Source: Lentisphaerae bacterium RIFOXYA12_64_32 (GTDB taxonomy: Bacteria; Verrucomicrobiota; Lentisphaeria; Oligosphaerales; YB12-FULL-65-16). From it: a stretch of 64,000 bases of DNA. A model generated the notes under the pieces. It was given only the letters and a program-made list of their open reading frames with translations, was not told where the DNA came from and searched no databases. Shown in pieces: positions 16,203 through 24,450 of this stretch. Position numbers and translations under genes: made by a program. How positions within the stretch are numbered: position 1 is the first letter of the stretch; each line of letters begins with the position of its first letter. Where the stretch lies: NCBI GenBank assembly GCA_001803235.1, contig MHBL01000457.1, positions 1 through 64,000 on the forward strand, given 5' to 3'.

Positions 16203-16602
16203 GCGTGTGTGTGGGTGAGTGGGTGAGTGAGTGAGCTGTCCCCTGGAGCGCCCGCGTCTCGCGGGCTGAACCGTCGCCGGGTGCGCCGGTGCGTTGGACA
16301 AGGCGCGTCGTGCTCGGTGTGCGGCCTGTCCCCTGGAGCGCCCGCGTCTCGCGGGCTGAACCGTCGCCGGGTGTGCTGGTGCGTTGGACAAGGCGCGTTG
16401 TGCTCGGTGTGCGGCCTGTCCCCTGGAGCGCTCGCAGCTTGCCCGCCGTAGCTCTGAGCGAAGGTTGGGTCCTCGCGGGGAGAACGCACCTGTGAGCGGA
16501 AAAGGTGCGTACAGCAGAACGCACGTGCAGCCCGCGAGACGCGGGCGCTCCAGGGTGCACTGTTTCCCCTAAACCCCTGAACTCTGAACCCTGAACCTCC
16601 CA
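16203..16602. repeat. Repeat-filled gap with a 90-bp tandem array
   Basis: 16205-16235 is a run of GTGAGTG/GTGGGTGA. A 90-bp unit repeats at 16236-16325 and 16326-16415, with a third partial copy from 16416; each contains the palindrome GGAGCGCCCGCGTCTCGCGG and ends GTGCTCGGTGTGCGG. At 16520-16553 an inverted copy of the palindrome core follows, then a CCCTGAA array (16565-16598) reaching the start codon of the next gene. No gene is seen. Confidence 0.8.
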
Positions 16603-17250
16603 ATGCGCTACTTTCCAATCAACTTCGACGTGTCGGGGCGCGACGTGCTGGTTGTCGGCGGCGGGCGGATTGCGCTGCGCAAGGTGAAGAGCCTGGTGGC
16701 CTGCGCCGCGCGGGTCACGGTGGTCAGCCCCGAGTTCTGCGGGGCGCTGCTGCGCATGAAAGGCGTCCGCCGTGTCCAGCGTCGCTACCGGAAGGCCGAC
16801 CTTCGCGGTGCGTGCCTGGCCATCAGCGCCACCGACTGCCCGGACGTGAACCAGCGCGTCTGGGAGCACGCGTACGCGGCGGGGATCCCGGTGAACGTGG
16901 TTGACCAGCCGCAGCGCTGCTCCTTCACCGTGCCGGCGGTCTTCTGCCAGGGCGACCTGGTGCTGACCATTTCCACGGGCGGCGGCGGCCCGGCACTGGC
17001 GCGCAAGCTCCGCGAGCGGCTGTCGTCCGTCATTGGCCCGGCCTACGCCAAGCAACTCAGCCTGCTGCGTGAGTTTCGGCCCAAAGTTCAGAGCGTCGGT
17101 CTCCCGATCTCGCGCCGGATGAAACTCCTCAAGCAGATGGCCGATGACCCAGTGCGTAAGGTTATTGAACGCCGTGGGAAGAAGGCGGCCCGGCGCTTGC
17201 TCCAGAAAATGCTGAATGCTGCCGTGGCTTCGCAGCGTGCGGCACGCTGA
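16603..17250 (+). CDS. sirC: Precorrin-2 dehydrogenase (possibly also sirohydrochlorin ferrochelatase)
   Basis: A 215-residue protein of the Met8p/CysG N-terminal family. VLVVGGGRIALRKVKSL is the NAD-binding motif. VNVVDQPQRCSFTVPA contains the conserved aspartate (residue 101) that corresponds to the catalytic residue of yeast Met8p. It oxidises precorrin-2 to sirohydrochlorin. Met8p also inserts iron; no separate SirB/CbiK chelatase is in the window, so this protein may do both, but the sequence alone cannot tell. The C-terminal tail is basic and helical. It closes the heme gene set. Confidence 0.85.
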   Translation: MRYFPINFDVSGRDVLVVGGGRIALRKVKSLVACAARVTVVSPEFCGALLRMKGVRRVQRRYRKADLRGACLAISATDCPDVNQRVWEHAYAAGIPVNVVDQPQRCSFTVPAVFCQGDLVLTISTGGGGPALARKLRERLSSVIGPAYAKQLSLLREFRPKVQSVGLPISRRMKLLKQMADDPVRKVIERRGKKAARRLLQKMLNAAVASQRAAR

Positions 17251-17740
17251 TCCTGCCACGACCGCGTTGACTCCCGCGTCGTTGCATGATCTGGAAAGGC
17301 CACTGTTCCTTGCGACGGTTTTCCGTTGGCGCGGCCGGTTTTTCGTTGGCGCGGTCGTGATCCATGAGGTCCGGGCTCGCCGGCACGCTGATTTTCGCTC
17401 TACGAATCAGTCTCTGCCGAATATTGTCTCCCTCAGTCGATGCGGAAAAGGCCGCTCCTGCGCATCTTTGCCTTGGTTATTGGTATGAATATTGCTGTTG
17501 TCCCCAAGGTCCATGAGTAGCTTGAAATTGGGACAGCGACAGAGGCGGGCCAAACACGGATGCCGCCAAGGCGGATTATGTCAGGTTTGGCGGCCGCATG
17601 ACCGCCGGCAGTTCAGGAAAGCACGATCCACGGCAGTTTGCGCAGGTCGGTGTCTCTTTTCCTGATACCCAAAGTGTTGAGAGTCATAGCCCGGCTCTGC
17701 TTGTTACGACAAAGCGCAGAAAAACGGTGGCCGCAGCGGC
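17251..17740. other. 490-bp gap before the cytochrome cluster
   Basis: No convincing gene. The stretch is less GC-rich than its surroundings, which would suit a promoter region for the cytochrome operon. Around 17318-17355 the sequence GTTTTCCGTTGGCGCGG repeats almost exactly once (next copy GTTTTTCGTTGGCGCGG). A small hairpin GCCGCCAAGGCGG lies near 17561. No clear sigma-70 promoter can be assigned by eye. Confidence 0.5.
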
Positions 17741-19141
17741 ATGAAACAAACGACGGATTCAACGTTTCCGCATCCGCGACTGGCATCCTTGATTCTCCGG
17801 CTCCGTTGGGGTTGCCTTTTCTATTTGGTTGCGGGGTGTGGTGTGTTTACAGCCGGGGCCGAGGAGGCCAGGAAACCGGTCTATGACGTCTGGTTGTCGA
17901 ATCGCTTCCAGTACGAGAGTGACGCGACCGGCAGCGATGCTGACTTCAAGCAGCACCTGAGCTTGTCAGGCCGTGATCTGATGAATGGGCACATGGATCT
18001 GCGTCTGTCTGGGGTGAATGAATTCGACCTGAACGGGAACGACACGACCGACGCGGCCTATGACCAGACCTGGCCGCGATTGTACGAGGCGGCCGTGGAT
18101 CTGCACGACTACGACGCGCTGAGTCATCTGGTCCTCGGTCGCCAGTATCTTCCAAACGTCGATTACCTGCATTTCGACGGGTTGTCGTTGAGCCTCTGGG
18201 AAGATGAGAAGGTCGGCCTCTTTGCCTTTGGCGGCCAACCGGTCTCGGTCTACACCTCGACGGACGGCGAGTGGCTGGCGGGTGGCGGGGTTCGGGTTCG
18301 GCCTCTGTCGTCCACCGAGATTCAAGCGGACGCCTACGGGATTCATGACACGGGCGAGGATGTTCTTGCGTCTGCGCTGCGGATGTCTCAGTATTTTGCC
18401 CCGGGCTTTGGCGACACGGTCGAGGCACGGTGGATCGAGGACGACTTCCGTGACCTGAGCGCCAGGCTGTTCTACCAGAATTCCGGCCGGTTCGACGTCA
18501 CGGGCCGAGTCTTCTGGCAGGCGGCGCAACTGGGCGAAGACGCCAGAACCTACGACACGCGCAACTTCTCCGAGTATTCCAGATTGATGGGCCCGTCGGA
18601 GGAACAACTCTCCCTCAGCCTGGACGGCAACTACTACCTGGGCGAGCACTACACCCTCAGCGCCGGTGGCGGCTACCGCTACATTCTCGATCAGAGCAAA
18701 GAGGGCGGCGAGAACGTCGCGAACGTCGACAGCGGGCGTCTATCGGCGGGGTTCAGCGTCGCCGACGTGCCGATTGACGGACTGACCTTTGACCTGTCGG
18801 CCAGCTACTACAGCCATCCGGACGAGAGTTTCTATGACGTGACCGGCGAGCTTGGCTACACGTTCACCCCGCGGTTCAGGGCCAGTGGCGGCGTGACGCA
18901 CCAACTGTACGACTACACCGACGAACTGCTCTACGTCGACCGTCTGGGCCGTCCCATTCCGGACGAGAACGGCGGCGAGCAGATGAGCGATGTGTTCTTC
19001 GTCGAGTCGCAATACAAGCTGTCAAACCGCTGGCGTTTCGTCACGCGGGGCGAATACGAAGTTGCCGACGAACTGGCAGAAGATGCGTACATGGTCAGCG
19101 TCCGCGTGGATTACCATTTCCGGACGGCCTCGGGCAAGTAA
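17741..19141 (+). CDS. Predicted outer-membrane beta-barrel (porin-like) protein
   Basis: A 466-residue secreted protein. The N-terminus has a basic region and a hydrophobic stretch (about residues 15-40) ending TAGAEE, a plausible signal peptide. The mature part alternates polar and hydrophobic residues in many aromatic-rich strands (FQYESDATG, LSLSGRDLMNGHMDLRLSG, YYLGEHYTLSAGGGYRYIL) and ends VSVRVDYHFR, as beta-barrels do. I do not recognise a named family. Immediate linkage to two multiheme cytochromes suggests it serves as the barrel sheathing an electron conduit, as MtrB or PioB do elsewhere; that is inference from context. Confidence 0.7.
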   Translation: MKQTTDSTFPHPRLASLILRLRWGCLFYLVAGCGVFTAGAEEARKPVYDVWLSNRFQYESDATGSDADFKQHLSLSGRDLMNGHMDLRLSGVNEFDLNGNDTTDAAYDQTWPRLYEAAVDLHDYDALSHLVLGRQYLPNVDYLHFDGLSLSLWEDEKVGLFAFGGQPVSVYTSTDGEWLAGGGVRVRPLSSTEIQADAYGIHDTGEDVLASALRMSQYFAPGFGDTVEARWIEDDFRDLSARLFYQNSGRFDVTGRVFWQAAQLGEDARTYDTRNFSEYSRLMGPSEEQLSLSLDGNYYLGEHYTLSAGGGYRYILDQSKEGGENVANVDSGRLSAGFSVADVPIDGLTFDLSASYYSHPDESFYDVTGELGYTFTPRFRASGGVTHQLYDYTDELLYVDRLGRPIPDENGGEQMSDVFFVESQYKLSNRWRFVTRGEYEVADELAEDAYMVSVRVDYHFRTASGK

Positions 19142-19236
19142 GGCGGAGGCCGGGCCGCGGGTTGCGCGGCGCCGGCGCAGTGCACGACCGGAGTCCAATG
19201 GCCCTGCTTGCGGCGAGTAGAAAGAGGATGTGTGTT

Positions 19237-20310
19237 ATGGAATGGCTTGCCGAGTGGCATCGGTATTCAAAGCGACATTTCGCCACGGCGAGTGTTCTGT
19301 TGACGGTGTTTGTCGCGCTGGCTCTGACCGGGTGCCTGCTGACCAAGTCGGGCGACAAAGTCGCCACGCGCTTCGACCACAAACAACACAATACCGAATT
19401 TGTGCCGGATGCGGAGTGCAGTCTGTGCCACGACACCGCCGAGGCAGGCGCCGACGTGCGGCCAAACCACGACAAGTGCGCCTCCTGCCACGACATTGAC
19501 ATGGACAAACCGGGCGAGGACTGTCTTAAGTGCCACATCCTGCCAAAGACGCGCGGTGACGCGCCAAGCGCCGACCAGTTCAAGCCGCTCCTGAAGACGA
19601 TGTACGACAGCCGTCGGGCGGCGCGCAAGGCGAGCACGGCCGGCCAGCCGTGGGATCACAGCCGCATCCAGGATAAGGCGGCGTGTGCCACGTGCCATGG
19701 TGACGTGGTCAAGGGCGAGCGCAAGAACCCCTTGCTGTACCACCGTGAGAATAGCGCACCGCAGGACTGCACTCCATGCCACGCGGAGAATCGCCAGGAG
19801 GTGCAGCCCAGGAATCATGCCGAACGCCAGAACTGGACGCTGACGCACGGGCCCTTGTCCCGGGCCGGGGCCGGTCAACTGCCCAAGTGCGCGGCGTGTC
19901 ACCAGGCGTCATCCTTCTGCGACGACTGCCACAAGACAGAGAAACCCAGGAGCCACACCGCCACATTCCGCAAGCGCGGGCACGGTTTCTTTGCCGAAGG
20001 GGACCGGCGCAAGTGTTCCTCCTGCCATCAGACGGATTTCTGCGAAGCCTGCCACCTGCACAGCGAACCGTCCAGCCACACGTCGTCATTCAAGCGCAGC
20101 GGCCACTGCCGAGTCTGCCATGAGGTATCCACAGCCCAAACGTCGTGTCAGGTGTGCCATCAGCGAGCCTTCCTGGATCATGTTCCGGTGAACTGGGACC
20201 TGCCTCCGGGCCGGAAGTTGCATGATCTGCCGCAAGGCTGGGGCCCCGGGACCGTCAATATGCACTACGACTGCACGGTCGCCTGTCACAGCGCGCCGTC
20301 GTCACCATGA
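19237..20310 (+). CDS. Multiheme c-type cytochrome lipoprotein (12 heme motifs)
   Basis: A 357-residue lipoprotein. The N-terminal hydrophobic helix ends at a lipobox (VALALTGC). The rest contains eleven CXXCH motifs (CSLCH, CASCH, CLKCH, CATCH, CTPCH, CAACH, CDDCH, CSSCH, CEACH, CRVCH, CQVCH) and a twelfth of spacing CX3CH (CTVACH) near the C-terminus. Histidines scattered between motifs can supply distal ligands. The start is ATG 19237 behind GAGGATGTGTGTT. It would sit in the periplasm or on the outer membrane and carry electrons; the adjacent barrel protein suggests transfer across the outer membrane. Heme attachment would need the ResBC system encoded upstream. Confidence 0.87.
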   Translation: MEWLAEWHRYSKRHFATASVLLTVFVALALTGCLLTKSGDKVATRFDHKQHNTEFVPDAECSLCHDTAEAGADVRPNHDKCASCHDIDMDKPGEDCLKCHILPKTRGDAPSADQFKPLLKTMYDSRRAARKASTAGQPWDHSRIQDKAACATCHGDVVKGERKNPLLYHRENSAPQDCTPCHAENRQEVQPRNHAERQNWTLTHGPLSRAGAGQLPKCAACHQASSFCDDCHKTEKPRSHTATFRKRGHGFFAEGDRRKCSSCHQTDFCEACHLHSEPSSHTSSFKRSGHCRVCHEVSTAQTSCQVCHQRAFLDHVPVNWDLPPGRKLHDLPQGWGPGTVNMHYDCTVACHSAPSSP

Positions 20311-20320
20311 GGAGTTTGTA

Positions 20321-21388
20321 ATGGGAAATCGGGTTCTTTGGGTGGGCATTGGTCTTGCCGTGCTGATCGGCGTTGCATTTCTGTTCCTCGGCCGGGCAAC
20401 CACTGCTCCGACCAGCGGCCAGGGCGGTGACGAGCGTTTGAGCCCCGGGAAGACGACCGAATCCGCGACGACCGGTCGCCCAAGCAACGAGGGTGCACGG
20501 ACGGATGCGGCCGCTGCCTCTGCTAAGGGAGCCGACGCGTCAGCGGCACCCGGGGCGAACCCGACCGAAACGGTGACCACAGTCGCTACGGACACCACCG
20601 TCGCGGCCGCGAAGGCTGCAGCCAAGGCCAAGGCAAGAGCGGAGGAACGCGCCGAAGCCGAGGAAGCGGACGCCGGCCTCGCCAACACTCCCCCCGAGGA
20701 ACCGTCCGAAAAGGTGCTCCGGCGAGCCGAGGCGCGCTTGGCGCGCGATCAAGCGGTCTTTCAGACGTACGGCGATCTGTTTGCCAAGCTCAATCTCACG
20801 CCTGAGGAGTCGGACAGGCTCGGCAAGATGTTGTTGCTGAAGCCGCGCATTCAGGGCCGTGCGGAAGGGGGCGAGGAACCCGCGAACGTCGTCGTGCCCG
20901 CAGGTATGAAACAGCCGTTGTCTTCCAACCAGGTGCTGGAGAACAGTATTCTGGACCTGCTGGGCAAGGACCGGTACGCGGTCTACCAGCAGTACGAGGC
21001 AACCCTGCCGGACCGCTGGGTGGTCACGCAGTACAAGGGTGACTTGGGCGCGCTCGGGAAGACGCTGAGTAAAGACCAGGAATCCCAGCTTCTCACGATC
21101 GTGACCGAAGAACGGCAGAAGCTGCCGTCGGTGTCCGCGGACAGTGCCGTGAAGAACCTGACCGCAATTCCCGACCAGATGGCGGTGAATGTGGACAAGA
21201 CCGCGGAGAGCAACCGTGTGATTCTGGCGCGCGCCCAGACACTCCTGGACCCCGGGCAGTTCGAGAGTTTCAAGGCGCTGCTGGAACGCAATCTGGCACA
21301 GGATCGCAAGAGCGTGGACGCGTATCGGCAGCTTTTCCAAAACGGGGGCGCGACGGCGCCCAAGACCCCGGCGCCGCAAGAGAAGTGA
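20321..21388 (+). CDS. Membrane-anchored protein of unknown function in the cytochrome cluster
   Basis: A 355-residue protein with one N-terminal transmembrane helix (VLWVGIGLAVLIGVAFLFLG). A low-complexity linker rich in Ala, Thr, Ser and Glu (about residues 30-130) follows, then a mostly helical C-terminal domain with phrases such as LNLTPEESDRLGKML and LSKDQESQLLTIVTEERQKL, which recall LTxxQ-type periplasmic proteins. There are no cysteines for heme. The start ATG 20321 follows a good GAGGAG, 10 bp after the cytochrome gene. I do not recognise the family. A scaffold or assembly role for the cytochromes is a guess from position only. Confidence 0.7.
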   Translation: MGNRVLWVGIGLAVLIGVAFLFLGRATTAPTSGQGGDERLSPGKTTESATTGRPSNEGARTDAAAASAKGADASAAPGANPTETVTTVATDTTVAAAKAAAKAKARAEERAEAEEADAGLANTPPEEPSEKVLRRAEARLARDQAVFQTYGDLFAKLNLTPEESDRLGKMLLLKPRIQGRAEGGEEPANVVVPAGMKQPLSSNQVLENSILDLLGKDRYAVYQQYEATLPDRWVVTQYKGDLGALGKTLSKDQESQLLTIVTEERQKLPSVSADSAVKNLTAIPDQMAVNVDKTAESNRVILARAQTLLDPGQFESFKALLERNLAQDRKSVDAYRQLFQNGGATAPKTPAPQEK

Positions 21389-21630
21389 CGTTGGGCGACC
21401 GATAAAAGAACACGGAGTTGTCCCTAACCTTCATGATCTTCACGTCATTCATGGTAGAGAACGAACGATAGATCTTTAGCTGAGAGAACCGAAACCAAGC
21501 AACGGCGAACCAGATGAAGAATCCAAGGAGGGCAAGAAGGCAACAATTAGAATGACCCAAGGGACAAACAGCAACAAAGTGGCAAACGCAAGAGAGTAAA
21601 GTAAAGGAAGGCAAGGAGGGTTTGATCGCG
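21389..21630 (+). promoter_or_regulatory. Purine-rich, comparatively AT-rich leader before the large cytochrome
   Basis: A 240-bp stretch unlike its neighbours in composition: the last ~130 bases are strongly A and G rich on the plus strand (GAAGAATCCAAGGAGGGCAA and similar) and end in AAGGAGGG, a very strong ribosome-binding site 10 bases before ATG 21631. It may be a long 5' untranslated leader. No classical terminator or known riboswitch is recognisable. Confidence 0.45.
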
Positions 21631-23877
21631 ATGAAGAAGGACTACAAAGGTTGGTTTGGGCGGGTCAGTGTCGGTTTGGCACTGATTCTAGGTGCATCGG
21701 CGGGACAGGCGGCTACAACTGCCGCGAGCGAGCGAGTGATTCCCAGCCCGGTTGCGCCGCGCGAGATTTCGGCGACGACGGGCTACTCGTTGGGAACCAT
21801 CACGGCATCTCTGGGGCTGTGGACTGTGGGCGTTGGTGAGACGGTACACCTGGAAGCCCAGGTGTTGCAGGAAACGAGCGGCGGGACGTCTGTTGTTGTG
21901 ACCGCCGATGCCGACTGGGCGGTGACGGCCTGGCCGGTTGAGTCCACCGTGCATGTGATCGGCGCGTCCCTGCTCGGGGCCATGCCGATCTACAATCCCA
22001 TGGATCGCGACACCCGCCAGATCGCCGGTCGGGCATCCTTTGTGCCCGACGTGGTCGGCACGTACACCATTACCGGCACGATCCACACTGACGTGGGCGG
22101 CGCGAATGTCGTCACCGTCACGGTCGTCTGCGCGGCCTATGCCGGTGTCGGTGATCCCGCTTCCGACGCGCTGACGCCACAGTGCGCAACCTGCCATGAA
22201 CTCGACAAACTGGAAGGGTGGCAGGGCACCTTGCACGCCACGAAACTCGAGCGCGAGATTCAGGGGCTGGATGCGAACTGGGAACCCTACGACTCCCACT
22301 ACAGCACGACCTGCGTCAGTTGCCATGCCGTCGGCTACGACAAGAACGCCCCCAACAACGGCGGCTTCTACAATGTTATGTTGGATCTGGGGCTGAGCGA
22401 ATCGAGTCCGGCCTGGTTCACGACCCTCCAGGCATCCAATTGGACGGGCATGAACACCGCGATGAAGGAACTGGCCAACATCCAGTGCGAGAATTGCCAC
22501 GGCGCTGGCGCCAGTCACACGGGCAACGCGGCCAAGATTTCGGTCAGCTACGATGTCGGCGTCTGCGCCAAGTGTCACGACTCGGGCAGTCGCCATGTCC
22601 GGCCGGCGGAGTGGGGCCTGTCCCGCCATGCGAATCAGGTCTTGGAGACGAGCTCGTCCTGCACGCGCTGTCACACGGGCAGCGGGTTCATCAATTTCGT
22701 GACTCCCAGGATGCACGGGGCGACTCCGCTCGGACGGCGCACCGGCATGGCCGAGAACATCGGCTGCGCCGCCTGCCACGACCCGCACAGCGATGCCAAC
22801 GAGCGCCAGGTCCGTTCCACGCAGGACGCGGCGCTGTTCAATGGCGATACCGTCACCGACGGCGGACTTGGCAAGCTGTGCATGCAGTGCCATGTGTCGC
22901 GTCGCGATGCTGAAACGTACGTGCTCGCGAACCACAGCCACTACGGCCCGCACGGCAGTCCGCAGACCGACATGCTGGCCGGGGTGAATGCGGCCGAGTT
23001 CGGGCAGTACATTGCGTCGTCGTCCGGCCACCTCTTGTCCACGGAAAACGCCTGCGTCACTTGCCACATGCAGACCTTGGAGGCAGGCAATCCCGCGCTG
23101 CCTTCTTCCGGCGCCTTGAATGGCGTCTCACAGGCCGGCGCGCACACGCTCCGGATGGTGTATGACAACCTCACGCCGGACAATCCGGACGACGATGTTG
23201 ACCAGGCCGGCGTCTGCTCTGAATGCCACGGCGAACAAGAAGACTTCAACATCGCGACCCGTAAGGACTTCGACGGTGACGGCATCGTTGAAGGTGTTGA
23301 GGACGAGATCGAGAGTCTGATGGAGCAGTTGGCCATATTGCTGCCGCCGGTGGGTGAAGCCACGGTGGCCGATCCGACCAGCAGTTACACTCTGGCTCAA
23401 CTTTCCGCCGTCTACAACTACCGCTTCGTCGAAAACGATGGCAGTAACGGCGTGCACAACCCGCAGTATGCCGCCGGCATTCTCAAGGCGTCGATTACCG
23501 CTCTGCAAGCTCAGGATGCGGTTGACGGCCGGTTGGGCGGCACGTCGGAGGGCGGCGGCTGGGTCCTGTCGTCCTGGCTCGGCTACTACAGCCCGATCTT
23601 CGACGGCAACTGGATTTTCCATCAGTACCATGGGCCGCTGTACGTGGCCCCCGGCTCGACCAGCGACGACTGCGTCCTGTACGACCCGGTCCTGGATCAG
23701 TGGCTGTACACGAACAGCACCATGTATCCGAATCTCGAGTTCAGCGGCACCGGCATCACGCGGACCTTCACGCGTTCCGGGAGCACTCGCGTATTCACGA
23801 ATGTCGCCAATTCGTCCGACATTGTGAACGCGACCGGGTTCAGCTTCACGCCGCCGAACATCACGCCTACGCCGTGA
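21631..23877 (+). CDS. Large secreted multiheme cytochrome c (9 heme motifs)
   Basis: A 748-residue protein with a signal peptide (SVGLALILGASAGQA). An N-terminal beta-sandwich-like region (about residues 45-170) carries no heme motifs. Nine CXXCH motifs follow between about residues 185 and 535 (CATCH, CVSCH, CENCH, CAKCH, CTRCH, CAACH, CMQCH, CVTCH, CSECH). After the last motif comes DFDGDGIVEGVEDE, an EF-hand-like calcium loop, then a C-terminal region without hemes. Intact CHDPHS and CHGAGASH contexts resemble cytochrome c554/NrfA-like electron carriers. A role in extracellular or periplasmic electron transfer fits; the substrate is unknown. A strong terminator follows directly. Confidence 0.85.
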   Translation: MKKDYKGWFGRVSVGLALILGASAGQAATTAASERVIPSPVAPREISATTGYSLGTITASLGLWTVGVGETVHLEAQVLQETSGGTSVVVTADADWAVTAWPVESTVHVIGASLLGAMPIYNPMDRDTRQIAGRASFVPDVVGTYTITGTIHTDVGGANVVTVTVVCAAYAGVGDPASDALTPQCATCHELDKLEGWQGTLHATKLEREIQGLDANWEPYDSHYSTTCVSCHAVGYDKNAPNNGGFYNVMLDLGLSESSPAWFTTLQASNWTGMNTAMKELANIQCENCHGAGASHTGNAAKISVSYDVGVCAKCHDSGSRHVRPAEWGLSRHANQVLETSSSCTRCHTGSGFINFVTPRMHGATPLGRRTGMAENIGCAACHDPHSDANERQVRSTQDAALFNGDTVTDGGLGKLCMQCHVSRRDAETYVLANHSHYGPHGSPQTDMLAGVNAAEFGQYIASSSGHLLSTENACVTCHMQTLEAGNPALPSSGALNGVSQAGAHTLRMVYDNLTPDNPDDDVDQAGVCSECHGEQEDFNIATRKDFDGDGIVEGVEDEIESLMEQLAILLPPVGEATVADPTSSYTLAQLSAVYNYRFVENDGSNGVHNPQYAAGILKASITALQAQDAVDGRLGGTSEGGGWVLSSWLGYYSPIFDGNWIFHQYHGPLYVAPGSTSDDCVLYDPVLDQWLYTNSTMYPNLEFSGTGITRTFTRSGSTRVFTNVANSSDIVNATGFSFTPPNITPTP

Positions 23878-23903
23878 CGTGAGTCTGGCGTAAGCGCCTA
23901 TTC

Positions 23904-23945
23904 AGCCCCCCGCGGATGACCGCATCCGCGGGGGGCTTCTTTTTC
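23904..23945 (+). terminator. Rho-independent terminator of the cytochrome operon
   Basis: A perfect 15-bp stem, AGCCCCCCGCGGATG (23904-23918) with CATCCGCGGGGGGCT (23923-23937), has a 4-base loop and is followed by TCTTTTTC. It lies 27 bp after the stop of the large cytochrome. Confidence 0.92.
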
Positions 23946-24450
23946 GGCAGGGTTCGAAGGTTCACCGTTCAGAGGTTCAAGGTTGGGCGAGTCGGTGCTC
24001 ACATCCGACGGCCTCATGCGCTTGAACCTCTGAACCGTGAACCATGCCTATTTTTCCGATCTGTGCGGGCAAATCCTGAGAGAGAGAAGGCCCCACCGCA
24101 GACGGCAGGATACACCCGTTCGTAGTGGGCTCGCAGTGCGCGGAACAACGTGGAGCGCCAAGAGCCCATCTGGCGTGTCGCGGCGAAGTCTCTGAACGAA
24201 GCCGGGCGTGTGGCGACGGTGGGGTGCGGCGATGGTGTCTTGCCCGGCGGGTGCGCCGCCGGGACTGCGACACCACTACGAACGGCGCCGCGGTCGGATT
24301 TACCCGTACAGGTCGCCTTTTCGAGCTGCGTGGAGCGTGACGGGTGAAGGCACGGTCATACCACCGAATGGTCACCGTTGGGTTTGAGCTGCACCGTCGG
24401 CCTCACAGGCTTCTCCCCATCGCCTGCAGCCGATCCGCGCCACGGCATCA
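23946..24450. repeat. Intergenic with a long inverted repeat and a rearranged copy of the 14.3-14.6 kb repeat block
   Basis: No gene. GGTTCACCGTTCAGAGGTTC (23958 onward) pairs with GAACCTCTGAACCGTGAACC (to about 24042), giving arms of about 23 bp with one mismatch. From 24060 to 24325 are pieces also found at 14.3-14.65 kb: the reverse of the 93-bp unit (about 24118-24185), a GTCTTGCCCGGCGGGTGCG hairpin ending in CACCACTACGAAC (about 24236-24280), and GATTTACCCGTACAGGTCG (about 24298). Confidence 0.7.

Noticed and set aside
16236-16440. CRISPR array
   Set aside because: The units are 90 bp and continuous, with no variable spacers between constant repeats, and no cas gene is present.
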